Shown piece after piece: positions 17,919 to 25,892 of a DNA stretch of 64,000 bases. A model generated the notes under the pieces. The model had not been told where the DNA came from, searched no databases, and saw only the letters and a list, made by a program, of their open reading frames with translations. A program made the translations under genes and the position numbers. The DNA is taken from positions 1 through 64,000 of the forward strand of contig NZ_SMKT01000009.1 of the NCBI RefSeq assembly GCF_004348735.1, read 5' to 3'. Source of the stretch: Actinomadura sp. KC06 (GTDB lineage: Bacteria > Actinomycetota > Actinomycetes > Streptosporangiales > Streptosporangiaceae). The first letter of the stretch is position 1; the number at the start of each line of letters is the position of its first letter.

Positions 17919-19727
17919 GTGAGCGCCATGCCGTCGATGGACGACCGGACCGATTTCGAGAACGCCGACAAGGGCTTCGTCGGCTCGGCGTCGCAGGCGA
18001 AGATCAAGGACGCGTCCGGCAAGGTCGTCTGGGACCTGGACGCCTACGCCTTCCTCGACGGCCCGTGCCCGGAGACCGCGAACCCGAGCCTGTGGCGGCA
18101 GTCGCAGCTCACCGCCAAGCACGGCCTCTACCAGGTGACCGACGGCATTTACCAGGTCCGCGGGTTCGACCTGTCGAACGTCTCGTTCGTGGAGGGCGAC
18201 GCCGGCGTCATCGTCGTCGACCCGCTGCTGTCCAGCGAATGCGCGGCGGCGGCGCTGGCGCTGTACCGGGAGCACCGGGGGGACAGGCCGGTGACCGCGG
18301 TCATCTACAGCCATTCGCACGCCGACCATTTCGGCGGCGTCAGGGGAGTGGTGCCGGACGGCGCCGACATCCCCGTCATCGCCCCGGCCGGGTTCCTGGA
18401 GAGCGCCGTGGCCGAGAACGTCTACGCCGGGACGGCGATGAACCGGCGGGCCGTTTTCATGTACGGGACGGTCCTGCCCAGGCACGCCGCCGGCCAGATC
18501 GGCGCGGGCCTCGGGCCGAACACGTCCATCGGCACCATCTCGCTGATCGAGCCGACCCTGCTCATCACCGAGACCGGCCAGGAGGAGACGGTCGACGGCG
18601 TCCGGATCGTCTTCCAGCTGACCCCCGGCACCGAGGCGCCCGCGGAGATGAACTTCTACTTCCCCGGACGGCGGGCGCTGTGCATGGCCGAGAACGCCAC
18701 CCACAACCTGCACAACGTCCTGACGCTGCGCGGCGCGCTGGTGCGCGACCCGCGGGTGTGGGCCCGCTACCTCACCGAGGCGATCGAGCTGTTCGCCGAC
18801 CAGTCGGACGTGCTGTTCGCCTCCCACCACTGGCCGACCTGGGGCACCCGCGAGCTCACCCGTTTCCTGCACGAGCAGCGCGACCTGTACGCCTACCTTC
18901 ACGACCAGACGCTGCGGATGCTCAACCAGGGCTACACCGGCATCGAGATCGCCGAGATGATCCGGCTTCCGCCCGCGCTGGAGCAGGCGTGGCACGCTCG
19001 CGGCTACTACGGCTCGGTCTCCCACAACGTCAAGGCCATCTACCAGCGCTACATGGGTTGGTTCGACGGCAATCCCGCGCATCTGTGGGAGCTGCCTCCC
19101 GAGGAGTCGGCGAGGAAGCACGTCGAATTCATGGGCGGCGCCGAGATCGTCCTGCCCAAGGCCAGGGCCGCCTTCGAGGCGGGCGAGACGCGCTGGGCCG
19201 CGCAGGTCCTGAACTACGTCGTCTTCGCCGACCCTGGGAACACCGAGGCCCGCGAACTTCTCGCCCGGGTCTACGACCGGCTCGGGCAGGGCAGCGAGAA
19301 CGGCACCTGGCGGAGCTACTACCTGCAGGGCGCCGCCGAACTGCGCGGCGACAAGCCCGCCGGGGTGCTCGACACCACGTCCCAGGACGTCCTCATGGCG
19401 CTCAGCATCGAGCAGGTCTTCGACTCCATCGCCATCCGCGTCGACGGCCCGCGCGCCTGGGAGCACCGCCTCACCATCGACTGGAATTTCACCGATCTCA
19501 AGGAGGAGGTCAGGCTCGGCCTGGCCAACGGCGTCCTCACGCAGACCCGCGCCCACGACGGCACCCAGGCCGACCTCACGCTGACGCTGACGAAGCCGCA
19601 ACTGCTCCGCCTGGTCGCCACCCAGGATCTCGGCGACATCCAGATCGACGGCGACCCCCGGGCGCTCACCACGCTGATGGGCCTGCTGGACGACGTCGAC
19701 CCCGACTTCGACATCGTCACCCCGTGA
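17919..19727 (+). CDS. Linear primary-alkylsulfatase (SdsA/BDS1 type)
   Basis: This is a 602-residue metallo-beta-lactamase-fold sulfatase. The zinc motif HSHADHFGG (His132, His134, Asp136, His137) is preceded by VIVVDPLLS and followed by NATHNLHN, a hallmark of alkylsulfatases. The middle dimerisation domain (TEAIELFADQSDVLFASHHWPTWG) and a C-terminal SCP2-like domain from about residue 475 complete the family's usual architecture. It would hydrolyse primary alkyl sulfates such as dodecyl sulfate to alcohol and sulfate. Pseudomonas SdsA1 has a signal peptide; this protein does not and is probably cytoplasmic. The GTG start at 17919 has GGGGGAG upstream; an ATG 9 bases further is possible. 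It appears to be transcribed alone. Confidence 0.92.
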   Translation: MSAMPSMDDRTDFENADKGFVGSASQAKIKDASGKVVWDLDAYAFLDGPCPETANPSLWRQSQLTAKHGLYQVTDGIYQVRGFDLSNVSFVEGDAGVIVVDPLLSSECAAAALALYREHRGDRPVTAVIYSHSHADHFGGVRGVVPDGADIPVIAPAGFLESAVAENVYAGTAMNRRAVFMYGTVLPRHAAGQIGAGLGPNTSIGTISLIEPTLLITETGQEETVDGVRIVFQLTPGTEAPAEMNFYFPGRRALCMAENATHNLHNVLTLRGALVRDPRVWARYLTEAIELFADQSDVLFASHHWPTWGTRELTRFLHEQRDLYAYLHDQTLRMLNQGYTGIEIAEMIRLPPALEQAWHARGYYGSVSHNVKAIYQRYMGWFDGNPAHLWELPPEESARKHVEFMGGAEIVLPKARAAFEAGETRWAAQVLNYVVFADPGNTEARELLARVYDRLGQGSENGTWRSYYLQGAAELRGDKPAGVLDTTSQDVLMALSIEQVFDSIAIRVDGPRAWEHRLTIDWNFTDLKEEVRLGLANGVLTQTRAHDGTQADLTLTLTKPQLLRLVATQDLGDIQIDGDPRALTTLMGLLDDVDPDFDIVTP

Positions 19728-19766
19728 CCCTGGCCTTCCAGGCTTGATGCCGAGTCTTCCCGGCCC

Positions 19767-20765
19767 GTGCGCGTGCTGACGCAGGTGCGGGAGCTGCTGG
19801 TGCCGGCGGTGCGGCGGCGGACGCCGACGGAGCTGAGCGCCGAGCTGGACCTGCGATCGGGCGGCGAGGCGAGCCTGTCGGCGTACTGGACGATGCTCGT
19901 CCTGTCGGCGGTGATCGCGGCGGCGGGCGTGCTGGCGGACTCGACGGCGACGGTCATCGGCGCCATGATCATCGCGCCGCTGTCCACGCCCATCATGGGA
20001 ATGGCGCTCGGCCTGGTCAACCGGACCAGGACCGGCGCGGGCGTGTTCGTCCTCGGCGGGGTCGCGGCGGTCGTCGCCGTCGGGCTGGTGGCGTCGCTGG
20101 CCGTACCGCGGACGTACGAGCTGCTGTCCAACAGCCAGATCTCCGGCCGGACCTCGCCGGGGCTGGCCGACCTGATCGCCGCGCTGGCGACGGGGCTGGC
20201 CGGCGCCGTCGCCCTCGCCCGCCGCGACGTCGCGGCCGTCCTGCCCGGCGTCGCGATCGCGATCTCGCTCGTGCCGCCGCTGGTCGTGGCGGGCGTGTGC
20301 CTCGGGGACGGGGCGCCGGTCCTCGCGCTCGGCGCGATGGTGCTGTTCCTGTCGAACCTGCTGTCGCTCGTCCTGGCGGGGACGTTCGTCTTCGCCGCGC
20401 TCGGCTACCTGGACGCCCCGCCCCGCGGCCGGACGCGCTCCCGGGCCACCCTGGCGCTCAGCGGGCTCGGGCTGCTCGTCGTCGTCCCGCTGACCCTCAG
20501 CACCGCCGCGAACTACCTGTTCGCCGCCTGGGAGGACCGGGTGGAGCAGGTCGCCGCCGAGTGGCTGGAAGCCGAGCCCGGCGCCACCGTCACAAGCGTC
20601 AGGACGGAATCGCGGACGTTCCACGTCTCCGTCCGCACGCCCTCCGGCCTGCCGCCGCTCCAGGACCTGCTGGCCCGCCTGGACGGGGCCGTCCCCGGCG
20701 GCTCGCACGTGGTGGTCGAGACGACCCAGGGCCGCACGATCGAGGCGGGGAGCGTGGGACGCTGA
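19767..20765 (+). CDS. DUF389 multi-pass membrane protein
   Basis: The 332-residue product has about six hydrophobic helices in the pattern of the DUF389 family. AAGVLADSTATVIGAMIIAPL and TPIMGMALGLV are its conserved early motif, and VAIAISLVPPLVVAGV its second. After the last helix a soluble tail of about 70 residues contains VTSVRTESRTFHVSVRTPSG. The function of the family is unknown; it is often annotated as a hydrophobic protein of possible transport role. The GTG start follows the alkylsulfatase stop by 39 bases without a good ribosome site, so cotranscription is possible but unproven. Confidence 0.85.
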   Translation: MRVLTQVRELLVPAVRRRTPTELSAELDLRSGGEASLSAYWTMLVLSAVIAAAGVLADSTATVIGAMIIAPLSTPIMGMALGLVNRTRTGAGVFVLGGVAAVVAVGLVASLAVPRTYELLSNSQISGRTSPGLADLIAALATGLAGAVALARRDVAAVLPGVAIAISLVPPLVVAGVCLGDGAPVLALGAMVLFLSNLLSLVLAGTFVFAALGYLDAPPRGRTRSRATLALSGLGLLVVVPLTLSTAANYLFAAWEDRVEQVAAEWLEAEPGATVTSVRTESRTFHVSVRTPSGLPPLQDLLARLDGAVPGGSHVVVETTQGRTIEAGSVGR

Positions 20766-20780
20766 CCGCCGCGCGGCGGC

Positions 20781-20980
20781 TCAGGTTCCGTCCGCGCGCT
20801 CGAAGTCGTCGACGGCGTCGGCGACCCGGTGGTACAGCCGGCCGGGGCCGATGCGCCCTCCTCGGCCTCCAGCGTGCGCGAGGTCAGGACGGTGCCCGCG
20901 TACTCACCCAGTCGATCACCGTCGGGTCGAGCGCGTCCCGCACCGCCGCGATGGACGCCACCGGGTCCCGCAGCTAGATC
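20781..20980 (-). pseudogene. Relic of a minus-strand gene with at least two frameshifts
   Basis: Three coding-like pieces lie head to tail on the minus strand in different frames: LRDPVASIAAVRDALDPTVIDW, read in two parts, from about 20975 down to 20907; then EYAGTVLTSRTLEAEEG (20905-20855); then RIGPGRLYHRVADAVDDFERADGT ending in TGA at 20781. Each junction needs a small indel. All three have strong GC third positions. No start codon is found upstream. The parent family is not recognised. Confidence 0.6.
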
Positions 20981-21076
20981 TCCGCCGTCTGCACAACGGG
21001 GCGCTCACCCTCCTCCTCGTCCTGGTGTTCGGCCTCCTCTTCACCGCCAGGGGCTTGAGCCACCTGCTCGCCTGAG
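20976..21076 (+). pseudogene. Fragment of a membrane protein gene
   Basis: A plus-strand piece encodes RLHNGALTLLLVLVFGLLF followed by TARGLSHLLA and a TGA. It is one hydrophobic helix with charged ends, resembling the N-terminal helix of small actinobacterial membrane proteins (DUF6766-like), but stops after about 30 residues. There is no good start; the frame upstream runs through the antisense of the neighbouring relic. I read it as a leftover piece. Confidence 0.35.
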
Positions 21077-21185
21077 CCCTTCGATGACGATCAGATGATC
21101 AACTATTTGTTTCTTCCCGGGGGAGGCCGCCGCCTTTTCCGAGCATGCCAAGGGTGATGGCCGGCCTTTTCATCCGGGGGAACGC

Positions 21186-22754
21186 ATGCATTGTCGACGC
21201 ACGGGCGGACGCCGTGTTCTGGTCGGATTCACCGCTCTGGCCGTCGCGGCCGTCATGGCCGGTTCGTCACCCGCCGCCACGGCGATGGCGCAGGACGCGC
21301 CGGACGAAGCGGTCGAGGCCTACCTGGATCAGGTCCGCGACGAGCCCGGCCGCCTGAGCGTGTTCGTCAGGGAACTGCCCAAGGGCGGCGACCTGCACAC
21401 CCACCTCTCCGGTGCGGTGGCGACCGGCTGGCTGATCGACAAGGCCGCCGCCGACGGGCTGTGCATCGATCAGAACGACACCGCCGTCGCCCCGCCGTGC
21501 GAGGACGGCGCCCGACCCGCCGCCGACACACGAACCGACCGGGCCTTCTACGACCGCGTCATGCGCGCATGGTCGATGAAGGGATTCACGGCGAAAACCG
21601 AGGAATCCGGGCACGATCACTTCTTCGCCGCTTTTGCCAAATTCGGCGCGGCCACCGGGCAGAAGGGCGCCATGCTCGCCGCCGTCGCTTCCGAGGCGGC
21701 GAAACAGAACGTCTCCTACCTGGAACCCCTGATCAGCCGGCAGAGCGGAGCGATGAAGGACCTCGCCTCCGACCTCGGCTGGACCGAGGACCTCCCCGCG
21801 ATGGCCGCCAAGATCACCGGCGCTCCGGGCTTCGACCGCATCGTGGAGAAGGCGGCCGCGGAGACCGACGCCGACATCGCCGAGATGCGGCGGCTCCTGG
21901 GCTGCGGTGCCGACCGTCCCGACCCCGGTTGCCGCATGGCCGTGCGCATCGATCACCAGGTCAACCGCATCGGGGAGCCCTCGGTGGTCTTCGCCAACCT
22001 GGTGCTTGGCGCCGTCCTGGCCGAACGCGATCCCAACGTGGTCGGGATGAACCTGGTAGCGCCCGAAGACGAGCCAAAGGCGATCAAGGAATACAGCCGG
22101 CAGATGCGGATGGTCGGTTACCTGCGCCGCACTCACCCCGCCGCACACGTCACATTGCACGCCGGAGAACTCACGCCCCGTTTCGCCGGGCCGGACGCGC
22201 TGAAATCGCACATCCAGGAAGCCGTCACCGTCGCGAGGGCGGAACGCATCGGCCACGGTGTCGACATCGCGGGCGAGACCGGCTCCGCCGAGACGCTGAA
22301 GACCATGGCGGACAGGCACATCCTGGTCGAGATCAACCTGACGAGCAATTGCCAGATTCTGAGGGTGTGCGGGGCACGGCATCCCTTCACCCTCTACCGG
22401 GCCCACAACGTGCCCGTCACCCTCTCCACCGACGATCAGGGAATCGAGCACACCGATCTGACCCATGAGTACCTGCGCGCACTACGTGACTTCCACCTCA
22501 CGTACTCCGACCTGAAAACCCTCGCACGTGCATCACTGGAGCATGCGTTCATCCAAGGCCGCAGCCTCTGGCGTTCCCGCGACGTCCACCAGCTCGACGA
22601 GGCATGCCACCAGTCTGAAATCGAGGAGTCCCAGCCGGGACCGGCTTGCGCCTCGCTCTTGAGGTCCAGCCCCAAAGCCCAACTGCAATGGCGGCAGGAG
22701 ATCGCCTTCCATCACTTCGAGCAGCGCTACGGCGCGTCCGGCCCGGCCAGATAG
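21186..22754 (+). CDS. Secreted adenosine deaminase-like enzyme (ADGF-type)
   Basis: The 522-residue product begins with a clear Sec signal peptide (RRTGGRRVLVG, hydrophobic core, AMA cleavage site near residue 35). The deaminase motifs follow in order: GGDLHTHLSG (His71, His73), VTLHAGE with the catalytic Glu, IGHGVDI, TSNCQ and LSTDDQGI. The family converts adenosine to inosine; secreted members act on extracellular nucleosides. The long insertion between residues 90 and 130 and the C-terminal tail with paired cysteines are usual for extracellular forms. GGGGGAA lies 5 bases before the ATG. It is a single gene bounded on both sides by relics, which suggests it arrived in, or survives within, a decayed stretch. 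Confidence 0.88.
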   Translation: MHCRRTGGRRVLVGFTALAVAAVMAGSSPAATAMAQDAPDEAVEAYLDQVRDEPGRLSVFVRELPKGGDLHTHLSGAVATGWLIDKAAADGLCIDQNDTAVAPPCEDGARPAADTRTDRAFYDRVMRAWSMKGFTAKTEESGHDHFFAAFAKFGAATGQKGAMLAAVASEAAKQNVSYLEPLISRQSGAMKDLASDLGWTEDLPAMAAKITGAPGFDRIVEKAAAETDADIAEMRRLLGCGADRPDPGCRMAVRIDHQVNRIGEPSVVFANLVLGAVLAERDPNVVGMNLVAPEDEPKAIKEYSRQMRMVGYLRRTHPAAHVTLHAGELTPRFAGPDALKSHIQEAVTVARAERIGHGVDIAGETGSAETLKTMADRHILVEINLTSNCQILRVCGARHPFTLYRAHNVPVTLSTDDQGIEHTDLTHEYLRALRDFHLTYSDLKTLARASLEHAFIQGRSLWRSRDVHQLDEACHQSEIEESQPGPACASLLRSSPKAQLQWRQEIAFHHFEQRYGASGPAR

Positions 22755-22946
22755 GCGGTCCGCCACGGCTTCGACGTCGTCGAGCCCCATGTGCCCGACC
22801 TTGCCCTGCCCTGGAAACGAGGTGTCGACGGCCATAGCGACGCTGCCGGCCGCGAGTTTCTCCACCGACGGACAATGGACGGTGTCGCCGGTATAACCGA
22901 ATCGAGCGCCGGACTCGTCCACGATGGAGTAGCCCAGCGCGGGGAC
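22755..22946 (-). pseudogene. Truncated metallo-beta-lactamase-fold gene remnant
   Basis: On the minus strand an open piece encodes ALGYSIVDESGARFGYTGDT, then CPSVEKLA, VDTSFPGQGKVGHMGLDD and VEAVADRL. The YTGDT and the later HMGLDDVEAVAD pattern are the second half of an MBL-fold hydrolase of the RNase Z-like group. The HxHxDH half is missing, and the frame upstream meets a TAA that coincides with the kinase stop. At the 3' side the homology ends exactly where the deaminase gene begins. It is therefore a fragment trapped between two intact genes. Confidence 0.6.
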
Positions 22947-22961
22947 ACACTCTGTCTCCGA

Positions 22962-24161
22962 TTACGCGAGCAGTACCGCGTTCCATAGCGCCCAGGTAAG
23001 GCTCAGGGGGAGAAAGACGGCCAGGAAGACCGTCCGGACGATCCGGAAGGGTGGCCGGCCCGGGCCCGTCCAGCGGTAGAACGTCGCGGCGAGGCCGAGG
23101 ATCAGCGCGACCAGGGCGGCGGCGACGGTGCCGACGAGGTAGGCGCCCACCCAGCCGCCTTCCCGGATGTACATGCTGCAACCGAAGGCGATGCCGCCGA
23201 GCCCGGCCGCCAGGAAGCAGGTCCCCGCGACCAGGCGTTCGACGTAAACCGTCCGGGGCGCTGGAGCCATCACGGATGTGGGCGGCGCTGCACGCAAGGT
23301 CGGCGCGGGGGCCGGTGCGGGTGCCGGTGGCGCGAGTGTGGACGCGGCGTTCAGCAGGGCCAGGACGCTGTCGACGGTCGGGCGGTCCTCGGGCCGCTTG
23401 GCGAGGACGGCGGTGATGAGCGAGGCGAGAACAGGGTCCGCGTGCCGCATGGGCGGGGGATCCTGCATCGCGACGGCGGCCATCGTGGCGGTGGCGGTGT
23501 CGCGGCGGAACGGGGAGACGCCTTCCACGGCCCTGTACAGAGTCACCCCCAGCGAGAAGAGGTCGCCGGCGGCGTGGTCGTGGACGCCGTTGAGGCGTTC
23601 GGGGGCCATGTACTCGGCGGAGCCGATCACCCCGCCGGACGCGGTGAGGCGCGTGTCGGTCTCGTGGACGGCGATGCCGAAGTCGGTCAGGAAGACCTGG
23701 CCGTCGTCGGTGAGCATCACGTTCGCCGGTTTGATGTCGCGGTGCACGATCCCGGCGGCATGTGCGGCTTTGAGCGCTTTGAGCAGCGCGGTGGCCATCT
23801 CGGCCACGAACGCGGCGGGCAGCGGCCCGTGTGTGCGCAGGCGCTCCTCCAGGGAGCACCCGTCGACGAAGCGCATCACGATCCAGGGGGTGCCGTCCTC
23901 GACCACCACGTCGTGGACCGCGACAACGTGCGGGTTGTCGCGCAGGCGGGCCGCGTTGCGGGCCTCCCGCGTCGCGCGGACCACGCGCCGGTGATGCTCC
24001 TCCTCCGACCCCGACTGCTGCGGCAGCCACACCTCCTTCACCGCGACCTGGACGCCGAGCGCCTCGTCATGCGCCTTCCATACGCGTCCGAACCCGCCGG
24101 TCCCCAGCGTTTCGACCAGCCGGTACCGTCCACCGACGGTCCGCCCCGGCTCCGCCTGCAC
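22962..24161 (-). CDS. Membrane Ser/Thr protein kinase
   Basis: The kinase domain occupies about residues 10-270: a Gly loop (LGTGGFGRVWKA), VAVKEVW with the ATP Lys, the catalytic loop HRDIKPANVM, DFG in LTDFGIAV, and GSAEYMAPERL. An Ala/Pro-rich linker (APAPAPAPTL) is followed by three hydrophobic helices to the C-terminus. The kinase therefore faces the cytoplasm with a small membrane anchor domain instead of the usual PASTA ectodomain. I chose the GTG at 24161 because the domain begins shortly after; GTG codons at 24200 and 24275 are alternatives. Downstream lies an MBL relic; upstream, the ribbon-helix-helix operon is divergent. Confidence 0.82.
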   Translation of the reverse strand: MQAEPGRTVGGRYRLVETLGTGGFGRVWKAHDEALGVQVAVKEVWLPQQSGSEEEHHRRVVRATREARNAARLRDNPHVVAVHDVVVEDGTPWIVMRFVDGCSLEERLRTHGPLPAAFVAEMATALLKALKAAHAAGIVHRDIKPANVMLTDDGQVFLTDFGIAVHETDTRLTASGGVIGSAEYMAPERLNGVHDHAAGDLFSLGVTLYRAVEGVSPFRRDTATATMAAVAMQDPPPMRHADPVLASLITAVLAKRPEDRPTVDSVLALLNAASTLAPPAPAPAPAPTLRAAPPTSVMAPAPRTVYVERLVAGTCFLAAGLGGIAFGCSMYIREGGWVGAYLVGTVAAALVALILGLAATFYRWTGPGRPPFRIVRTVFLAVFLPLSLTWALWNAVLLA

Positions 24162-24323
24162 TCCCAACGCCCCGCCGCCCCGTTCCGCTGCCAGGTTCAC
24201 TGCCCGTAGTCCGGCAAGAGCGTACGAGGACTGCCAACCGGGTGCAATACAGCACTGAAACCCCCTGGCGCGCACCTTCCCAGCTGCAGGTTTGTGGCTT
24301 GTGCGGGACGTGACGCCATCGCC

Positions 24324-24378
24324 GCGTCAGAGTGACGTCAGATTGGCATTTGACGTGACGTCATTCTGACGCCATACT
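24324..24378 (+). promoter_or_regulatory. Promoter overlapped by a 17-bp inverted repeat operator
   Basis: GCGTCAGAGTGACGTCA (24324-24340) and TGACGTCATTCTGACGC (24356-24372) are inverted copies with one mismatch, separated by 15 bases. Each contains the self-symmetric octamer TGACGTCA. TTGACG (24350-24355) and CATACT (24373-24378) form a sigma-70-type promoter whose 17-base spacer is exactly the right arm. Start of transcription would fall at or within a few bases of the ATG at 24385, so the mRNA is probably leaderless. The layout predicts repression, most simply by the first gene product. Confidence 0.65.
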
Positions 24379-24384
24379 TGTGGC

Positions 24385-24924
24385 ATGGAGCTGATGCCGT
24401 ACGTGGAGAACCTTCGCCGCGAACTCGTCGTGGCCGCCGAGGCGGGCGGGCCGGACGCTCGTGCGCTGGCCGAGCGCCTGACCGGTGTCCTGGAGTCGGC
24501 GACGCGGCTCGCGCTGCTGGAGGCGCTGTCGGCCGCGGCGGACGAGATCACCAGCGAGCTCGCCCCGGGTTCGGTCGACGTGCGGCTGCGCGGCGGCGAC
24601 CCGGCCTTCGTGGTGACGCCGCCGCAGCCGGCACCGGAGAGCGCGGTCGGCGGCGGGACGGAGACCGCCTGGGAAACGCCGCCCGCCGGGCCGCCCGCCG
24701 GGCCGCCGGCCGGGGAGGAGGGCGGGACGGCGCGGATGACCCTCCGGCTGCCCGAGCACCTCAAGGTGCGGGTGGAGGAGGCGGCGAACCGGCAGGGGAT
24801 CTCGGTCAACGCCTGGCTGGTCCGCGCCGTCTCCGCCGCATGCGAGGCCGGCGCCGGGAGCGGTCCCGCCGCCCGGCCGCAGCAGACCCAAAGCGGGCGC
24901 AGCTACACCGGCTGGGTGCGTTAG
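24385..24924 (+). CDS. Ribbon-helix-helix (Arc/HicB-like) DNA-binding protein
   Basis: The 179-residue protein has a helical N-terminal half (residues 1-75), a Pro/Gly-rich linker (PPAGPPAGPPAG), and a C-terminal ribbon-helix-helix: RMTLRLPEHLKVRVEEAANR followed by QGISVNAWLVRAVSAA. That is the strand-helix-helix pattern of Arc and of HicB antitoxin tails. No toxin gene is adjacent, so a toxin-antitoxin role is not supported. It starts a four-gene unit with a DUF4097 protein and an ABC exporter and probably represses its own promoter, which carries a 17-bp inverted repeat. No ribosome site precedes the ATG, in line with leaderless translation. Confidence 0.8.
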   Translation: MELMPYVENLRRELVVAAEAGGPDARALAERLTGVLESATRLALLEALSAAADEITSELAPGSVDVRLRGGDPAFVVTPPQPAPESAVGGGTETAWETPPAGPPAGPPAGEEGGTARMTLRLPEHLKVRVEEAANRQGISVNAWLVRAVSAACEAGAGSGPAARPQQTQSGRSYTGWVR

Positions 24925-25003
24925 CGGCACCCGCCAGACCCCATCACTCATCGCCCGGCCCGCGGCCGGGATGTTCCACCGGACCCATGAGGAGGGCTCC
25001 GCC

Positions 25004-25861
25004 ATGCCAACTTTCGACACACCTGAGCCGATCGTCGCCGATATCGACGTCTTCGTCGGCCAGGTCCACATCCACGCCACCGACCGCGCCGACACCGTGG
25101 TTGAGGTGCGGCCCAGCGACCCGTCCAACGAGGCGTGCGTGCAGACCGCCGAGCGGACGGTCGTCGAGTTCTCCGGCGGACGGGTGCGGGTCAGGAGCCC
25201 GCGGCCCAAGGGCCTCGGGTACCTGCGGTCCTGGCGCGGGTCCATCGAGGTGACCGTCGAGCTGCCCACCGGGTCCGGTGTCGAGGCCGGGGTCGCCGCG
25301 GGAGGCATGGCGGGCTTCGTCGCCACGGGCGTCCTCGGCCGGACGGTCCTGCACAGCTCGAACGGCGACCTGCGCTTGGAGGAGACCGGTCCGCTGGAGG
25401 CCAGGACGTCCATCGGCGAGATCTCCGTGGACCGGGTGACCGGGCCCGTTGAAGTGACCGGGTCCGTCGCTGCGATCCGGATCGGGACCGTCGACGGGCC
25501 CGGCACGGTGAAGAACTCCACCGGCGCCATCAGCCTCGGCGAGGTGACCGGCGACCTGCAGCTGAAGACCGGCACCGGGGACATCACCGTCGACCGCGTG
25601 CTCGCCGGCCTGACCGCCAAGTCCGCGCACGGCCGGATCCGGATCGGCGCGGCGGTGAACGGCAACGTCCAGGTGGAGGGCGGCCACGGGAAGGTCGGCA
25701 TCGGCATCCCCGAGGGCACGGCCGCCCTGCTCGACCTGCACTCCAAGAACGGCGTGGTGCGCAACACCCTGACCGCCGCCGACGGACCCGAGACCACCGA
25801 CGCCGTCGTCGAGGTGCACGCCCACACCAACTGGGGCGACATCGACGTCCACCGGTCCTGA
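25004..25861 (+). CDS. DUF4097 beta-helix-type protein
   Basis: The 285-residue product starts at an ATG with GAGGAGGG upstream. It consists of short repeating strands with Gly/Asp turns (LHSSNGDLRLEETGPLEART, TSIGEISVDRVTG, NSTGAISLGEVTGDLQLKTG), the hallmark of DUF4097, which folds as a right-handed beta stack. There is no signal or membrane segment, unlike many DUF4097 proteins. In actinomycetes such genes often precede DrrAB-type exporters, as here (31 bases to the ATPase gene), and sometimes follow a small regulator. The function is unknown; a sensing or scaffold role beside the transporter is inference. Confidence 0.82.
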   Translation: MPTFDTPEPIVADIDVFVGQVHIHATDRADTVVEVRPSDPSNEACVQTAERTVVEFSGGRVRVRSPRPKGLGYLRSWRGSIEVTVELPTGSGVEAGVAAGGMAGFVATGVLGRTVLHSSNGDLRLEETGPLEARTSIGEISVDRVTGPVEVTGSVAAIRIGTVDGPGTVKNSTGAISLGEVTGDLQLKTGTGDITVDRVLAGLTAKSAHGRIRIGAAVNGNVQVEGGHGKVGIGIPEGTAALLDLHSKNGVVRNTLTAADGPETTDAVVEVHAHTNWGDIDVHRS

Positions 25862-25892
25862 CCCCCGCAAACTCCCAGGAAGGAGACCCCCC

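Noticed and set aside
17532..20708. 1058-codon minus-strand frame across the alkylsulfatase and DUF389 genes
   Set aside because: It is the complement of two genes with full family motifs; the product is Arg/Gly/Asp-rich with no domain.
24385..25861. HicAB toxin-antitoxin pair
   Set aside because: The RHH protein resembles HicB tails, but no HicA-size toxin is adjacent; the next gene is a DUF4097 protein.
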